Positions 1 to 11,487 of a stretch of 64,000 nucleotides of DNA are shown here, in pieces. The position numbers and the translations under genes are program-made. Origin of the DNA: Melampsora larici-populina 98AG31. Its lineage: Eukaryota > Basidiomycota > Pucciniomycetes > Pucciniales > Melampsoraceae. Under the pieces are notes generated by a model. That model saw only the letters and a program-made list of their open reading frames with translations, did no database searches and was not told where the DNA came from. Numbering within the stretch: the stretch's first letter is position 1; every line of letters starts with the position of its first letter. The stretch is from the NCBI RefSeq assembly GCF_000204055.1, contig NW_006768778.1:211625-275624 (forward strand). The letters are read 5' to 3'.

Positions 1-948
1 ATTTTGCTTTTGTTGTTTTTGATTTGGATGATTGTAGGAACTAAAGCGCAGCAAGGACTTAAGACTTTAATGACAAAGAAGCAATTGATGTTTCGACGGA
101 AATGGACATCTTATGAATCTCAAGTGGCAGATTACAATTCCATCCGTCCAGTAACAAGGATGGCTTGTCCATCTCTTGATGAAGCCAAAAAGCTACCATT
201 TGAGGATGTCTTCTGGAATGTGGGCGCACTTTCTCATCCTACAGAGAAGTGGGCTGTAGATCCGCCAACAATTGAAGGTATTCAGGCTTTTCTACAGCAT
301 AGAAGTTGCAGTGAAGAACTACGAAGAATTGGCCGGGAAACACAGCAGATGGTGTATGAAGCTTTGAAGACTGAGGAGAAGCTTGATGGCTTACTTGCGT
401 TGTGTAGTAGTGGTCAGTAGGAGTTTGTTTGATTGATTTGTCTTTTGATTGTCCTGAGGTTTTTATTCTTTCTCTCAGATTATGATCCAGAAGAAGGTGG
501 CAGGCGCCTCATTGAATTGGTTCAGCCTGGCCAGCGTATATCAAAAGATGTTTGGGAAGAGAATGTGGGAGTGTTGAGATCTTTGCATGATGATCTGCGT
601 CAGAAGCATTGCAGAACCTGGATGATATGGGATGCAAATCTTGTGGGATTGCTTCGTAGAACCTATCAACACACAACATCAACAGCACAAGAAATTAACT
701 CATTGATTAAGCGCTGGGAAGGATTGGTAAATAGGGGTAAAACAACCTGGGAGCGTATTGTGAAAGCTCAGAATATAGCATCAACAGCTCTGGATGAGCT
801 GGAAATGTTTGAGCAAGTTATGTTTCATGGGGAGGATTACATAGGGCAGGTGGGTGACTTAGCAGATGAAGTGAATGAACTGTTCATTCATGATGAAGAG
901 GATGATGCTGACATGGAGGAAGACTTTGATGAAAGTGGTTTAAATTAA
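1..948 (+). CDS. KDZ-type (CxC1-like) transposase, C-terminal part, truncated by window edge
   Basis: Two exons, 1–412 and 479–948, are joined by a 66-nt intron (donor GTCAGT, acceptor TCTCAG). The phase-1 junction makes an aspartate codon and restores one frame. Visible signatures include FWNVGALSHPTEKWAVDPPT followed by an arginine/glutamate-rich helix (EELRRIGRE), a CRTWMIWD…LLRRTYQ segment and an acidic tail ending in TAA at 946–948. I recall similar C-terminal blocks from rust-fungus proteins of the Kyakuja–Dileera–Zisupton transposase superfamily; this recognition was not checked by search. The catalytic core would lie upstream, outside the window, so activity cannot be judged. No stop or frameshift is seen in the visible part. 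The repeat-rich tail downstream fits the end of a large DNA transposon. Confidence 0.65.
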
Positions 949-1029
949 AAATGAATTTGTTGGTTGTTTGTGGGTTTGGTAAAGGTAGAAATATTACAGA
1001 TTAATTTTTATTACACCTAGTATTTGGTA

Positions 1030-1860
1030 TGAGTGTTGAGTATTGAGTACCACGAGTGACAATTTGACTTCCACATATTTGATTCTATGTCACATCAGGG
1101 TGAATTCATTCACCCCAATGTGAAAGTGTATCACACAAGGGTATATAGAATCACCTCAGGGTGAATGGATTCGACATCATATTTCACCCTAAGGTGAATG
1201 AATTCACCTCATTTCACCCTGAGGTGAATCAATTCACCTCTTGTATAGAATCACCTCGGGGTGAATGAATTTGACATCATGATTCACCCTGAGGTGAATG
1301 ATTTCACCTCATGTAACTTGATCACTCCACGAATTGGTAAAACACATGTAGTCATTGAGTTGAATGGATTCACCCAAGTGTGATTGTTAATCACCCTTCT
1401 GATATTGGTAACCACCATCATGGGATTCAAGGTCAGACTAGCTGTTGATCATACTGATAAGTGCCCCGGTGAAAGTATTTCCACATATGAAATTTGATAT
1501 CACATCGGGGTGAATGGGTTCACCATATGAAATTTGATATCACATCGGGGTGAATGGGTTCACCATACAAAATTCGATATCACATCGGGGTGAATGGGTT
1601 CACCATATGAAATTCAATATCACATCGGGGTGAATGGGTTCACCCAAGTGTGAATAGTGATTACACTTTTCATATTGGTAAATCACATATATAATCACAC
1701 TTGTGTGATCTATAATTGTGACTGTGGGATTTGTTAAAAATATTTCCTGCACATGTGAATTGAAATCACACTCGGGTGAATTGAAATCACACTTGAGTGA
1801 TTTGCATCACGTTTGGGTCAATTGAATTTCCACTGCCGTGATTATACCAAATGTTTTTCA
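1030..1860. repeat. TTCACC/GGTGAA-rich interspersed repeats behind the KDZ gene
   Basis: About 800 bases hold dozens of short inverted motifs built from TTCACC, GGTGAA, TCACCC and GGGTGA. Many are paired as small palindromes around GAATTC or a G/C-rich centre. There is no coding potential. The position just 3' of the transposase suggests subterminal repeats of the element, as in other large DNA transposons, but no terminal inverted repeat could be paired because the other end is off the window. Confidence 0.6.
1486..1645 (+). repeat. Four tandem 40-bp units within the repeat tail
   Basis: Four head-to-tail 40-bp copies each contain GATATCACATCGGGGTGAAT followed by GGGTTCACCA, with a few substitutions at the start of units three and four. 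Near-identity indicates recent amplification. The block is a local duplication of the interspersed motif around it. Confidence 0.85.
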
Positions 1861-1935
1861 TACAAAATGGTATACACATGGTAGTAGATCAACACGTGTG
1901 TCCAGCTTGTTCTTCATCTACGTTGGAGCTGACTC

Positions 1936-2040
1936 TTTGATCCGACGCGTCGGGGGCGTCGGCGCGTCGGTAGGGGGCATTCCGGACAATGTCGGATAGG
2001 AAATACACATTTTTCAACGGATAATATCCGAAGCGTCTAG
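1936..2040. repeat. GC-rich palindromic block
   Basis: A short GC-rich island contains the palindrome CCGACGCGTCGG, a second CGTCGGCGCGTCGG, then CCGGACAATGTCGG and GGATAATATCC. It contrasts with AT-rich surroundings and may mark the outer end of the KDZ element. The partner end is not visible. Confidence 0.35.
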
Positions 2041-4540
2041 TAGACACAGGTGAGGAACTGTCTTAGGGCCATGTCGTATGTATTATTCTGGGAGTACTTC
2101 ATTTGTTGATACGAACCAACAATCTTTCTATCTGTAGATTCTGAATCGCTCTTCCATTTCGAACCATGCCCTGAAATCACCGAGAACCGTAGTCAAATCC
2201 AAAATTTTAGTGTTTGGTATGGGGGCATTGAGTATCAGAAACGTGGGCCGCCTCACATGTGTTTTGTGGCAACTACATCAAATCCTACCTACCACTTTTC
2301 CAATGTGAACTGTGACAAATGAATTATTACCTCCATGGTCACGTAGCAAAGCAGGATCTTGTCAAACTGAGGGTACGAGGGTTCTTCACTTTAGGCGTTG
2401 TTCTGCACCCCACGGACCTGACGATACCGTGATTTTGTTTTCAGAAAATTTCAGTAGTGCAGGGTTTGGCAACATCTTTGTATAGTTCTAGTTAAATCAT
2501 TCAGATCTTTCAGTTTCTCGTACCACAGGTTAAGACTTAAATAAGATATATGAGAAGTGAAGTCAAAGCGAAGCTAAATTGTACAAGTCGGTTCGTAACA
2601 AAGAGTTGAATTCAAGAGCGCACCGTTTGATACAGGGATTTCAAGGACTTGGGTGCTTATTACCAAAAATTCAAATTCCCTTAGTCCGAAATCAACTTCA
2701 TTGCCATACTTTTTCACTACCCATTCCTCATTCGATTTCCATACTTTGCTCGTTTTTTCCCCCTTGTACAAAGTGAGCACCTGTCAATATTGAAATGAGC
2801 ATTGATCAGCTTGAATCAACATCTAAATCGTATCATGATCTGCTCTCTGGAACACTTTCAATAGATCTGTTATCTTGAATTGCTAAGTCCGAGGTTGCAC
2901 CCAAGCAGGTGATTAAAATTGAATCAAGTTTTGAATTCCAGGTTCAAAGAGGTTCTCCTTTTCATGACCTGAAAAGTAGATTCAACAATGAGTATAATTC
3001 ATTTTCTGAATACATGTTCTTATGAAAAAGGATGCAAACTTGCCTTGGTGTAAATTAAGAAATGGCACATATCGTCCGGGTAGAACCTAACAAATTCTGA
3101 GCGCCGTACTCCTTCGTCCCCTTGAGATCATTTTAGTTATATGGAATGATAAAATCTGCAAAGGTGCTCCAGTATCCCGGGCTCATTCATTCAATTCGGA
3201 TGCATGCCGGCTATTTCATAAGAGAATGAAGAAGATCAGTTATAAGGTGTCTTTGAACATTTGCAAGCGGTTTTCATTACCATGAAAGGCCAACTTGCAA
3301 GAAGATACAGCCAATACGATCATACTGGTCTGTCCGGTGGTTGATGACCTACCGTGCCAAAAGTTGAAAAACTGGACCACACTTAGTAGGACAATCTGAG
3401 TACTTTGTAACAGTGTTAAAACGGAATCACATAAACAAAGATGCAATGTGCAATTAATTAATCGAGGTTTTTTTCAGTTTGAAAGCGGATAGATACCGGG
3501 TATTGGCACGTACGTTGCTCAGAGTATTGAAGTTCCAGTTTTAAAAAGGCGCCTGAAATGCCTACAAATCAATTTTTCAAAGTCAATGTTGAATTAGGAG
3601 GACAGGTTACCTGTTATGAATTCTGAACCCTTGGCCCTGACCACGCGGAATCAAGGCATGTTTTAAAAATATGCAGGGATAGATTTAGAACCGAGGGTCT
3701 TGAATTGCACGTTGCCAGTCCCTTCAAATTTCACACACGTGTTACTAATTACACGCCGAATCGAGTACAGATTAACTTGGTCGTACCGTGAGTAACCAAG
3801 TTACTACCCGTTGAACAGGGGTGAGCGCACTCACAAGAGCTTAGTACACAATGTACATGGTTAAATCTCAGGCAGCACCATGGTTTTTCCTTGACCGCGA
3901 GGTCATTTGGAAAAGTCCCAAGGTTGTTTTCAATAAGATGTGCTTCATTTGTACAATGTCATTCTTCATTTCGAGTTCTTGATATGGCACAGTTGAAAGA
4001 CTGCTCTGCCTCAATGATGTTTAATCAATCCTTAAGTTACACATCAATGGTACAAGTCTTTGATGAAATTGCAATCATGATTGGTCTAAACATTATTATA
4101 TCAAGGTAATGTCCAAACAACATTCTGATGTTTAATGGGCAACCTGCTCCAATCAATAGAGTACAGATTTTTTGGTCAGGACATTTGTGAGATTTGGCTT
4201 GAAATACTCTGACCGCCAAATTGATAGTGTTGGCAACTTTGGGTGAATCAAGATTTGTTCATATGTTGAGGAATATCACATGAACATGTCTGAGAAAGAA
4301 AGAAATTACAACATTATTGGATGACAAATAACTATTTGAAAGATATGGCCTAATAATTTTTTATAACCTGTTTTTTCAAGATAAGCAACCTAAATATTGC
4401 ACAAGGCTTGACAGTGTTTTCGAAGCTGGGTTATGTAGAGAAAACCCCGCAGAACATGATGAGTAAAGGGCAAAATACAGGGTTTGTTGCGTAAGTAATA
4501 AAATAATCCCATGAACTTACCACGAAGTGATAACGAACTG
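2041..4540. other. No gene recognised
   Basis: Only short open frames without recognisable motifs. No splice-joined coding series, tRNA or clear transposon end was seen. Confidence 0.5.
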
Positions 4541-4550
4541 ATTTTTAAAT

Positions 4551-5828
4551 TCAAGTCGTTAAGTCAAGAGTAGTGCTGCTGGATGTTTGTCTTGCTGGAC
4601 GAGCCCGAGGCCGCTTTTTAGAAGCAGGGGGGGCTGCTCGCTTTTTCTTTGGTATGGCCTGGGATAGAGCCTCATCTGATTCACCGCTCGAAGCTGAAGC
4701 CGACATAGGGGCAGTAGGGTGGTCCGCGGGGGCAGATTGGAAATTTGCTCCAGGGGTTGGTGTGATAATTGGGGACTTGAAAGGCGCCGTGACCGGTTTT
4801 GGAGTGAATCTTAAGCAAGTTCAATGTCAGACACGGAACTTGAGTCATGCTAAAGGTCATTGGTTGGGCCTACGTTTTTGGCTTGGGACGGCCTGACCCA
4901 CCAATCATATCCTCCGCTTTGACAACCTTTTTCTCAAATTCGCTAGGGTCACGGTGCCCCGAAGTAGTTGAAACTCGGTTTGCCTGGTTTTGAAACATTA
5001 TCAGCAAGATCAACTCAGCCGAGAACAAAGTCACTTACAATGACTACGTAGCAACGTGTTTCTTCGTTAAAATCTTTGAGATACCCGTGAAACATGGTCT
5101 CGCGACCAAGCTTGAGCAATCTTGGAATACCCGCAAGGTATTTATGGGGTCGCACACGATATTCAACATAAAAAGTTGGCGCGGGTTTAATCTTTGGGAA
5201 TACATAGATCATATTAATTTGGATGAAAGAAACAAAATAGCTATAGGCCCATGTACTTACTGTTGGGTGATAGTCCGTGTGTTTCACGGTGACCACAAGA
5301 GTTTTTGGGTCCTCAGTGTTGTCCTTGTCACGTAAGTTCTTGCAACATTCTTCAATGATCAGCTCAAGTTTTGTTACAATTCCGAGACCGCTGACGCCCA
5401 CACCGTCAATAAAGTCGCCTTTGAAATCTTCAGCGGACCCAACGACAGTGTAGTCAGATCCTTCGAAGTAAAATTGATCCATGGTCGTTTGGATTGTGTT
5501 AGTGGGAAAGAATAGGCCTCGAAGAAAATAGATTTTGTTGTCCTCAAGTGCCAAAGCGCCCGAGCTGTAACCAATGGCCTTGATTTCGTATCTGGTTTCT
5601 TCAATGTGGTCGGCCCCTCCACAATTAATGAATACAACATAGCTGCGATATCCAGATTTTCTTCCTAGCTCCGAAGGAACCTGCTCCATTAAAACAGGGT
5701 ACAAATCAGGTTTTATGCAAAATTGGAACCACGGCTGGGGAGAGGCCTCATACCTTGCCTTCAACCTCAAAATTTCCTGAGAAGTAAACCCCGTGCCCCG
5801 TTGGTTTGTTGAAATTGTCTTTGGGCAT
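4551..5828 (-). CDS. Unrecognised five-exon protein with a basic, nuclear-type C-terminus
   Basis: Exons on the minus strand: 5828–5754, 5680–5261, 5191–5039, 4983–4874 and 4809–4551, separated by introns of 73, 69, 55 and 64 nt. Every junction keeps frame, giving 338 residues. ATG at 5828 is preferred because the exon ends at a GTATGA donor in phase with the next exon. The first 240 residues are beta-rich (GVYFSGNFEVEG near the start, ETMFHGYLKDFNEETRCYVV later), resembling repeated small beta-barrels. The last 85 residues are Pro/Ser/Ala-rich and end in basic clusters (KKKR, KKRPRARPAR), a likely nuclear-localisation signal. I do not recognise the family. An OB-fold nucleic-acid-binding protein is a guess from the strand pattern alone. 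A rust-specific multicopy family is equally possible. Confidence 0.65.
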
Positions 5829-7790
5829 TGCTAAAATGCACGGCGTTAAGTCAAGAGTTCAAACAAATAACATAAATCAGTTCCAGTCAAAATTACAAAA
5901 ACAATTTAAATATTCATGGAAGAATAATTATTCAGAGTATGCGCGTGGAAATTTAACAAGGTATACAAATTACTTAGGCAATTACTCCAATGTGCGTAGA
6001 CAACGTTTGTGGCCAAGGAGATATGAATTTGAATTTGAAGAACGACGACTTTTTTATATGCCTCCTCAAAGGACCATATATATATGGTTATATTGTTCGC
6101 TGGTTAAATGGGGAAGTTTACCTGCCGTTGGAATATCTCTGTTCGTACCCCATTTGAATCCGTAGCGCTATCAAACTCTGCGAGTCCCAAGACATCCTAA
6201 AGTCTGAATCGTCCGCCTATTTGGATATAGGATACGAGTTCGGAACGAGTCATACGTGATGGATTGTGGTTCTTCCTCGGGTGAAAGCCTGGCATTGTTG
6301 AACAGTTCTCCAATATTGCCGTAAGGTGGGCAATTGGCATCGACAATTGGCCAATCAATTCAGATACGACATCGGTTTGCTGAAAAACATGAACGGTAGC
6401 AATAAACACAGCTTGTCACAATCCAAATTCACGAGTTCGGTTGAATACACGCCGATTAGCGGAATAAGACTCGGGGTGAATTTGGAAAATAGGCCAGGAG
6501 AAATGGGCCTACCTATGTGAAAAATGCTCCAATCGTTAAAGCATCATACTCTAAGGAAGATTTGAATATCGAAAACTGATGCGACAAATGAGACGTGGCG
6601 AGATGAGGATCTGAGTGAAGATACCGACATCGGTTGAAAGCAAGGTAATGTTACACATGTTTTGGAAATTGAAGTATAATTAATTAATTCAGATCAGAGC
6701 CACAGAATTTCGCCGCACAGAGAGAAGGGATCAGGGTTACACCCGAGCAATGTATGAATTACCCGGAATCCTGTGGTGGGTTGATTTCCAAAATTGCGAT
6801 TGTGAACCTGCCATTTGCAACCGAGGACCAAATTTGATGGTGAGTTTATGGTCAATGTCCTTATCGTCTTGGAGCGAAAATGATAAGCATGCAATTTACC
6901 CATAATATGACTTGAAGAACGATTGAGAGGCGGGATATCACCGTCAATAACATAAGGTATGGTATGCGCAGTTCATGACGAAATTTCTTTCAAAACTATC
7001 ACGAAAATATTGTCTACGTGTGTATCGAGATGACAGGCCGCAAAGCAAAGGTAAGACACATGCTCGGGCTCTGATACTTTGCCGTTAAACAAGTGCTGCC
7101 TTATGGGTAAAGCAGGACGGGTATTGAGCAAAGGAAAACGACTGAAAACTGGATGAGTTACAAAACTATGTTTTCTATGTCAAAGGCAAGATTGGGTCGC
7201 CCTGATTCAGGCAAATATGTATTCACGGGGCCTTGTTAAATTTCCGGTGACTTGATGCTTGGACGGCCCCAAATTCATACCCGAAATTGGCAAGATGTGT
7301 TGTAACCAAAGTCCCGATGACAACATTACGAATAATGGGTGTACCACGGAATGCGCGATTAAAGAGGTTGAATTAAGGAATTTAAAACAGAGCCAGAGTG
7401 TCTATTTCATCGACAAGTCACAAAAAACCAAAATGACCGAGTAGTGGTTCTAATTTCGGTTATGAAGAACATTGGACCAAACCTACATAAAAGTTTATGA
7501 ATGTACTTATTTTAATATGACCAGGCCCATGCCTGGATCTTCACGTGAAGCACAATCCTTGCTTCCCAGTCAATTATAACATATTCTTTGGTTAAATGGG
7601 AGGCCGCGCAACGCACAAAACCAATTTGATTTGCTTGAAGATTGCAACAAAAAAGAGCAAAACTTTGAAATCATATTTTAAAGAAAACTTTTCTAATACA
7701 CATGAATCAAAGACAGCCATACATATAAGGTTATAATCGTGTATTGAGACCTCTGTTGATATTTACTGCCAACTGAAATACATAAAAAAA
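5829..7790. other. No gene recognised
   Basis: Short open frames only, for example 69 codons on the minus strand at 6694–6903 starting with ATG, without motifs or paired splice sites. It may hold the promoter of the minus-strand gene to the left and the 3' region of the F-box gene to the right. Confidence 0.45.
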
Positions 7791-7793
7791 GCC

Positions 7794-7913
7794 TCAATTG
7801 CGACATATGTGGCGGTATGGACAAAAGTGAGACAAATCTGCTTCCTGATCATAGAAAATGTATACAAAATCTGTATCACTTGGCAATATCACATCGAAGT
7901 TGGTCCGCCAGGC
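7794..7913 (-). other. 39-codon open frame resembling an F-box-protein tail, out of frame with the gene upstream
   Basis: Directly after a CTTCCCAG acceptor (7922–7915) an open frame of 39 codons ends in TGA. It contains DVILPSDTDFVYIFY, which resembles SVILPENLKHFVFIR near the end of the adjacent F-box gene. Splicing from the GTAAAT donor at 7976 gives the other phase and only 12 codons to a stop. It could be a last exon disabled by a one-base indel, or a remnant of a paralogue. Confidence 0.35.
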
Positions 7914-7949
7914 CCTGGGAAGATCAAAGGTTTCAATATGCAAGAAAAG

Positions 7950-9206
7950 TCAATTGAGGTAATAAATTAGATTTACCGTGGTTTGAGCACGGGTCAAGCG
8001 ACCCATAAAATGACATTTTATTCCAATGGCTTCGAACAAGTTGACCAGGAATTCATCTGTCGGGCCATGACCTTCAGACCTTATGAACACAAAGTGTTTC
8101 AAGTTCTCAGGGAGGATGACGCTGGCGAAAAGGTCATGTTCAAACATTGCTCGCCAGTATTGACTTCCGTGCCAATAGGTAGTAATGAAAACTTCAACCG
8201 TCTTGAGGACAGGCCATTCTAACCATGACAAACCCCTCGAGGTTGGATTACAATATTCCCCACGTAGCACTCGAAGGTTAGGAAAGATAAGGTTACGTAA
8301 ATCATGAGGAACTCGGTCGGGGACAGAGAGTATGAATAACACCTTGAGGCTGTTGGTGAGGCCCGAAGCGACACCAGTTGCCGTAGAGGCCTTCTCTTGG
8401 GTGAATAATTCCAAGCAATCAATTGACCTTTCTCCTTCTTGGCAGATTTCCATGGCTGCGCGGCGGTTCTGTCGGTGGTTGGCTATCCAGAAATGAGTAA
8501 GTAGAGGTAGGGAGCCCGGCTTTAAATGCATTTTTCGCAAGGAAGGGAGGCTGATTGATAGTGATTCGAGCGATGGAATACCTTCGAGTAAAGTTTTCAA
8601 AGATTCGGAGTCATGTTTAATTTGTGGCGAGGTGGGGCCTTGAATGCTAAGGACCTTGAGCCTGGTGATACCTTGAATTGCGTCTGACATCACGGGCGGG
8701 AATCCGACTGAATCCATGAACCTTAATTTCAGATTGACCAAAGTCGAGCCACACAAAGCCACGATTTCTACTGCGTCCTCAAGTAGGATGGAGAATGGAT
8801 ATGGAGTGGTTGAATAAGTGAGGTCAGGTTGGTCCAAAGATGGGGTGGAAAGCTTCGAATACCATATTCCATCAAGATAAAGATTTGTCACCCGAGGGCA
8901 GTGCATATCAACGGAGCACTTTGTCCACATACGAGCCAGGCTAATGCTCATGTTGTTCCGCGTTAGGCAAACAGTGTCGAAAACGATTGGAAGTATGGCA
9001 CTGTTCCAAAACCGATTCAATAAGCGCAATCGCAAGAGCCAGAAAACGTAGTCGTGTCGAAAGTAAAAGATTTCGGTGCTACAAGTTGAATTGTATGGTA
9101 CAACTGGAATTGTGGGAACGACATGATTAAGAATCAGACCCAGGATCTCGGGTGGCAGATGGTTTGGAGGCACCACAGGGTCGGGCAATGCCTGATCCGT
9201 TTGCAT
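7950..9206 (-). CDS. F-box protein with degenerate leucine-rich repeats
   Basis: Single open frame of 418 codons from ATG at 9206; the frame extends upstream only without another ATG. An F-box-like segment lies near residues 14–60 (NHLPPEILGLILNHVVP, then a WLLRLRLLNRFW helix). It is followed by about 300 residues of irregular leucine-rich repeats such as LESLSISLPSLRKMHL and VTNLYLDGIWY. Proteins of this layout are substrate adaptors of SCF ubiquitin ligases, the F-box binding Skp1; the target is unknown. Large F-box/LRR families are common in rusts. The 3' end is uncertain: a GTAAAT donor at 7976 and a CCCAG acceptor at 7915 would replace the last eight residues with a 12-residue tail. Confidence 0.7.
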   Translation of the reverse strand: MQTDQALPDPVVPPNHLPPEILGLILNHVVPTIPVVPYNSTCSTEIFYFRHDYVFWLLRLRLLNRFWNSAILPIVFDTVCLTRNNMSISLARMWTKCSVDMHCPRVTNLYLDGIWYSKLSTPSLDQPDLTYSTTPYPFSILLEDAVEIVALCGSTLVNLKLRFMDSVGFPPVMSDAIQGITRLKVLSIQGPTSPQIKHDSESLKTLLEGIPSLESLSISLPSLRKMHLKPGSLPLLTHFWIANHRQNRRAAMEICQEGERSIDCLELFTQEKASTATGVASGLTNSLKVLFILSVPDRVPHDLRNLIFPNLRVLRGEYCNPTSRGLSWLEWPVLKTVEVFITTYWHGSQYWRAMFEHDLFASVILPENLKHFVFIRSEGHGPTDEFLVNLFEAIGIKCHFMGRLTRAQTTVNLIYYLN

Positions 9207-9230
9207 CTCTGAGCTGGGGAATGAAAGCAA

Positions 9231-10737
9231 TGGGCCAAGTCAGCTCTTGAATTCCCACTATTGGTGTGTAGGAAATAAAGCACTCAAACTGACGCCTTAT
9301 ATGAAAACCGGAAAAACCAATGGATGGTAAACTGTTTGAGGTCAAGACCTTTCTTCGAGTTTGGGAGACGGACAGAGAGAAAGACGTAATAGGTAAGTGT
9401 AGTTATACCTTACTTGGTGGAGTCTTGTTAGTGAAAACAATACGTGAAAGTGACCCAGAAGTGGGTGTATTGAGTCCAAGGTGCCCGTGGAAACTTGAAG
9501 GATTGGCCCATGTGGTTACGAGTTAGGATTAGCCTAGCCGCGGGCGGGATCTGCCAGTGTGGGGGTCGATAAGACATCGGACATCGCGGTGACATAGATA
9601 AGCAGTTGGAAAGCTGGTGTTGCTGGCGAAGCAACAAGGTGGCGAGGGATGAAAGTCTTGGTAAGGTTCATGGCTGACGAAATGTGTCGGTTTACTGGCT
9701 TGAGTGCGATCAAAAGAGGGGCCAAAGGTCAAGAGAGGTTCAGATGCGGTCGCGGCTGAAAAGTTTGAGAATGAAGAAATGTAGAAGAGTGCGGAGAGTC
9801 AAGAAAGTGCAGAAAAGGGAGGTTGTGCAAGGTACTCAAAGTGAAGGGTACACGAGGTGAAGCAGTGTGCAGTGGTCAGGGCCCGATGGTACCTAAATAC
9901 TTGGTGGTAGAGATTAAGGGCTGTTAAGTGCTTAGGGAATCATAACTCAGGGGTTTAATCCAGTTTCGCCGAGAAACTGGGTCGTGCTTTTAGTGTTATG
10001 ATACTCCAGTCAAATCTCAACTTGATCTATGTATTCAATACTTGATTGTATATAACTTGAAATTGATCTCTTGGCTTGAGATTGTATGAATTTCTTGTTT
10101 GGATGATTCAATTTGTAATTGGTCTTTAGATATTTTATTCCATTGTTTACTAGCATCAACACATCATCCAACATCAAATATATAGACAATGAAAGGCAAA
10201 AATTGACTTCACATTGTGTGAGTGATACAACATGAGAGTTTGAGGAATTAGAAAATAGAGCTGTTGGTTGTTTGAACCAGCAGACAATGAGCTAATAAGT
10301 AAAAGGCAGATAAATATTGTTATGAAGAAGTAAAGTGAGGAATGATCAAGAAATTTGTTGGTTGTTTGAGATTTGAAGACAACTTAGCTCTTGACTTGAA
10401 GCATACAATTGTGGTCTGAGTCTTCAATTTGGAGTTAAATATATCTAAACTCCAAATTAAAGACAACGACTGTGGGATTTGGCGTGAGTTTGGTTCACCC
10501 CGGCTAACAATTGTCAACTTTAGCTTAACTAACTCCAATTTTAACGCAAACGGCTGCGGATGCTCTTATGTGGGATACCATGGGATACCCTGGTAAGTGA
10601 GAGGGCAACCAGAGTCGGGAAGTGACAGCCCAAACAGGCTGGACGGGGCCTCAATTGGGGTACAAATGGGGTGATTTGACATTTTGTCGTTTTGGTGCAA
10701 CTGGCGCTCCTTGGCCACCGTAGATTTGGCAGTCTGC
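9231..10737. other. Intergenic; one perfect short hairpin
   Basis: No gene seen. A perfect 8-bp stem with a 5-nt loop, CCAGTTTC–GCCGA–GAAACTGG, lies near 9959–9979. Near 10715–10745 the motif CCACCGTA faces TACGGTGG across 15 bases at the start of the inverted-repeat element to the right. Confidence 0.45.
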
Positions 10738-11487
10738 TACGGTGGCTGTGGACAGCCAAATCGGACAAAACATCAAATATGCAAAAATCTTGATGAAACA
10801 CCCTTTGAAAGCCCTGTGGAGCATGTCCCGAGCTCAAGTATGCTGCGCTGGACAACACTCTGCCCACAATCACACCCTAGTCCTCAAGTACTATGCTCAG
10901 CATACGGCTTCTGACTCTGCAATTAACGTATACAAAGTTGGTCTGGAAATTTCCAGAAGGGTTTTTCCAGAACGTCAGAACCCTTCTGGCATTTGGGTAA
11001 ACACAAATCAAAACTTGCAGCCGTCCTGATCAAGTGATCGAATGATACCCCCACCTCCAGCCAACCAAGCCACCCTCACAACAATCCAATCGTCGGAACT
11101 TTCACTTTGGCCTTTCAGAACCTTGGCTCTCAAGATTCAAAGCAGGTTTTTTATACTTATATTCATTTTGGAAAAATTTCATTGGTTCCACTTTGTACTT
11201 GCTCTTGTAGGTCTCCAAATGCCTCTCTCCAAATCCCTCTCCAAAGGAGACAAGATGTGTTATTCACTGCAAAATTTGAATTGATCAATACACAAGTCTC
11301 ATTTTGCTTTTTAGAGACGATCATTTTTAGTCTCATTTTATTTGTAGTTACCTTTTCAAATTGATGTGATTGTTGTTTCCGGAACAATCTTGTTTGAATC
11401 ATGTTACATACTTACAAGCTTTGGTCGTTTTGAAATCTACTCTGTGTCTACTGTCTTTGTGATTTGGCTAAAAGCCGACGGAATTCA

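Noticed and set aside
1486..1645. CRISPR array from four regular repeats
   Set aside because: Units are contiguous 40-bp tandem copies without unique spacers, in a eukaryotic context beside a transposase.
4573..4896. Plus-strand 107-codon open frame
   Set aside because: It lies opposite exon 5 of a well-supported minus-strand gene and lacks an ATG start.
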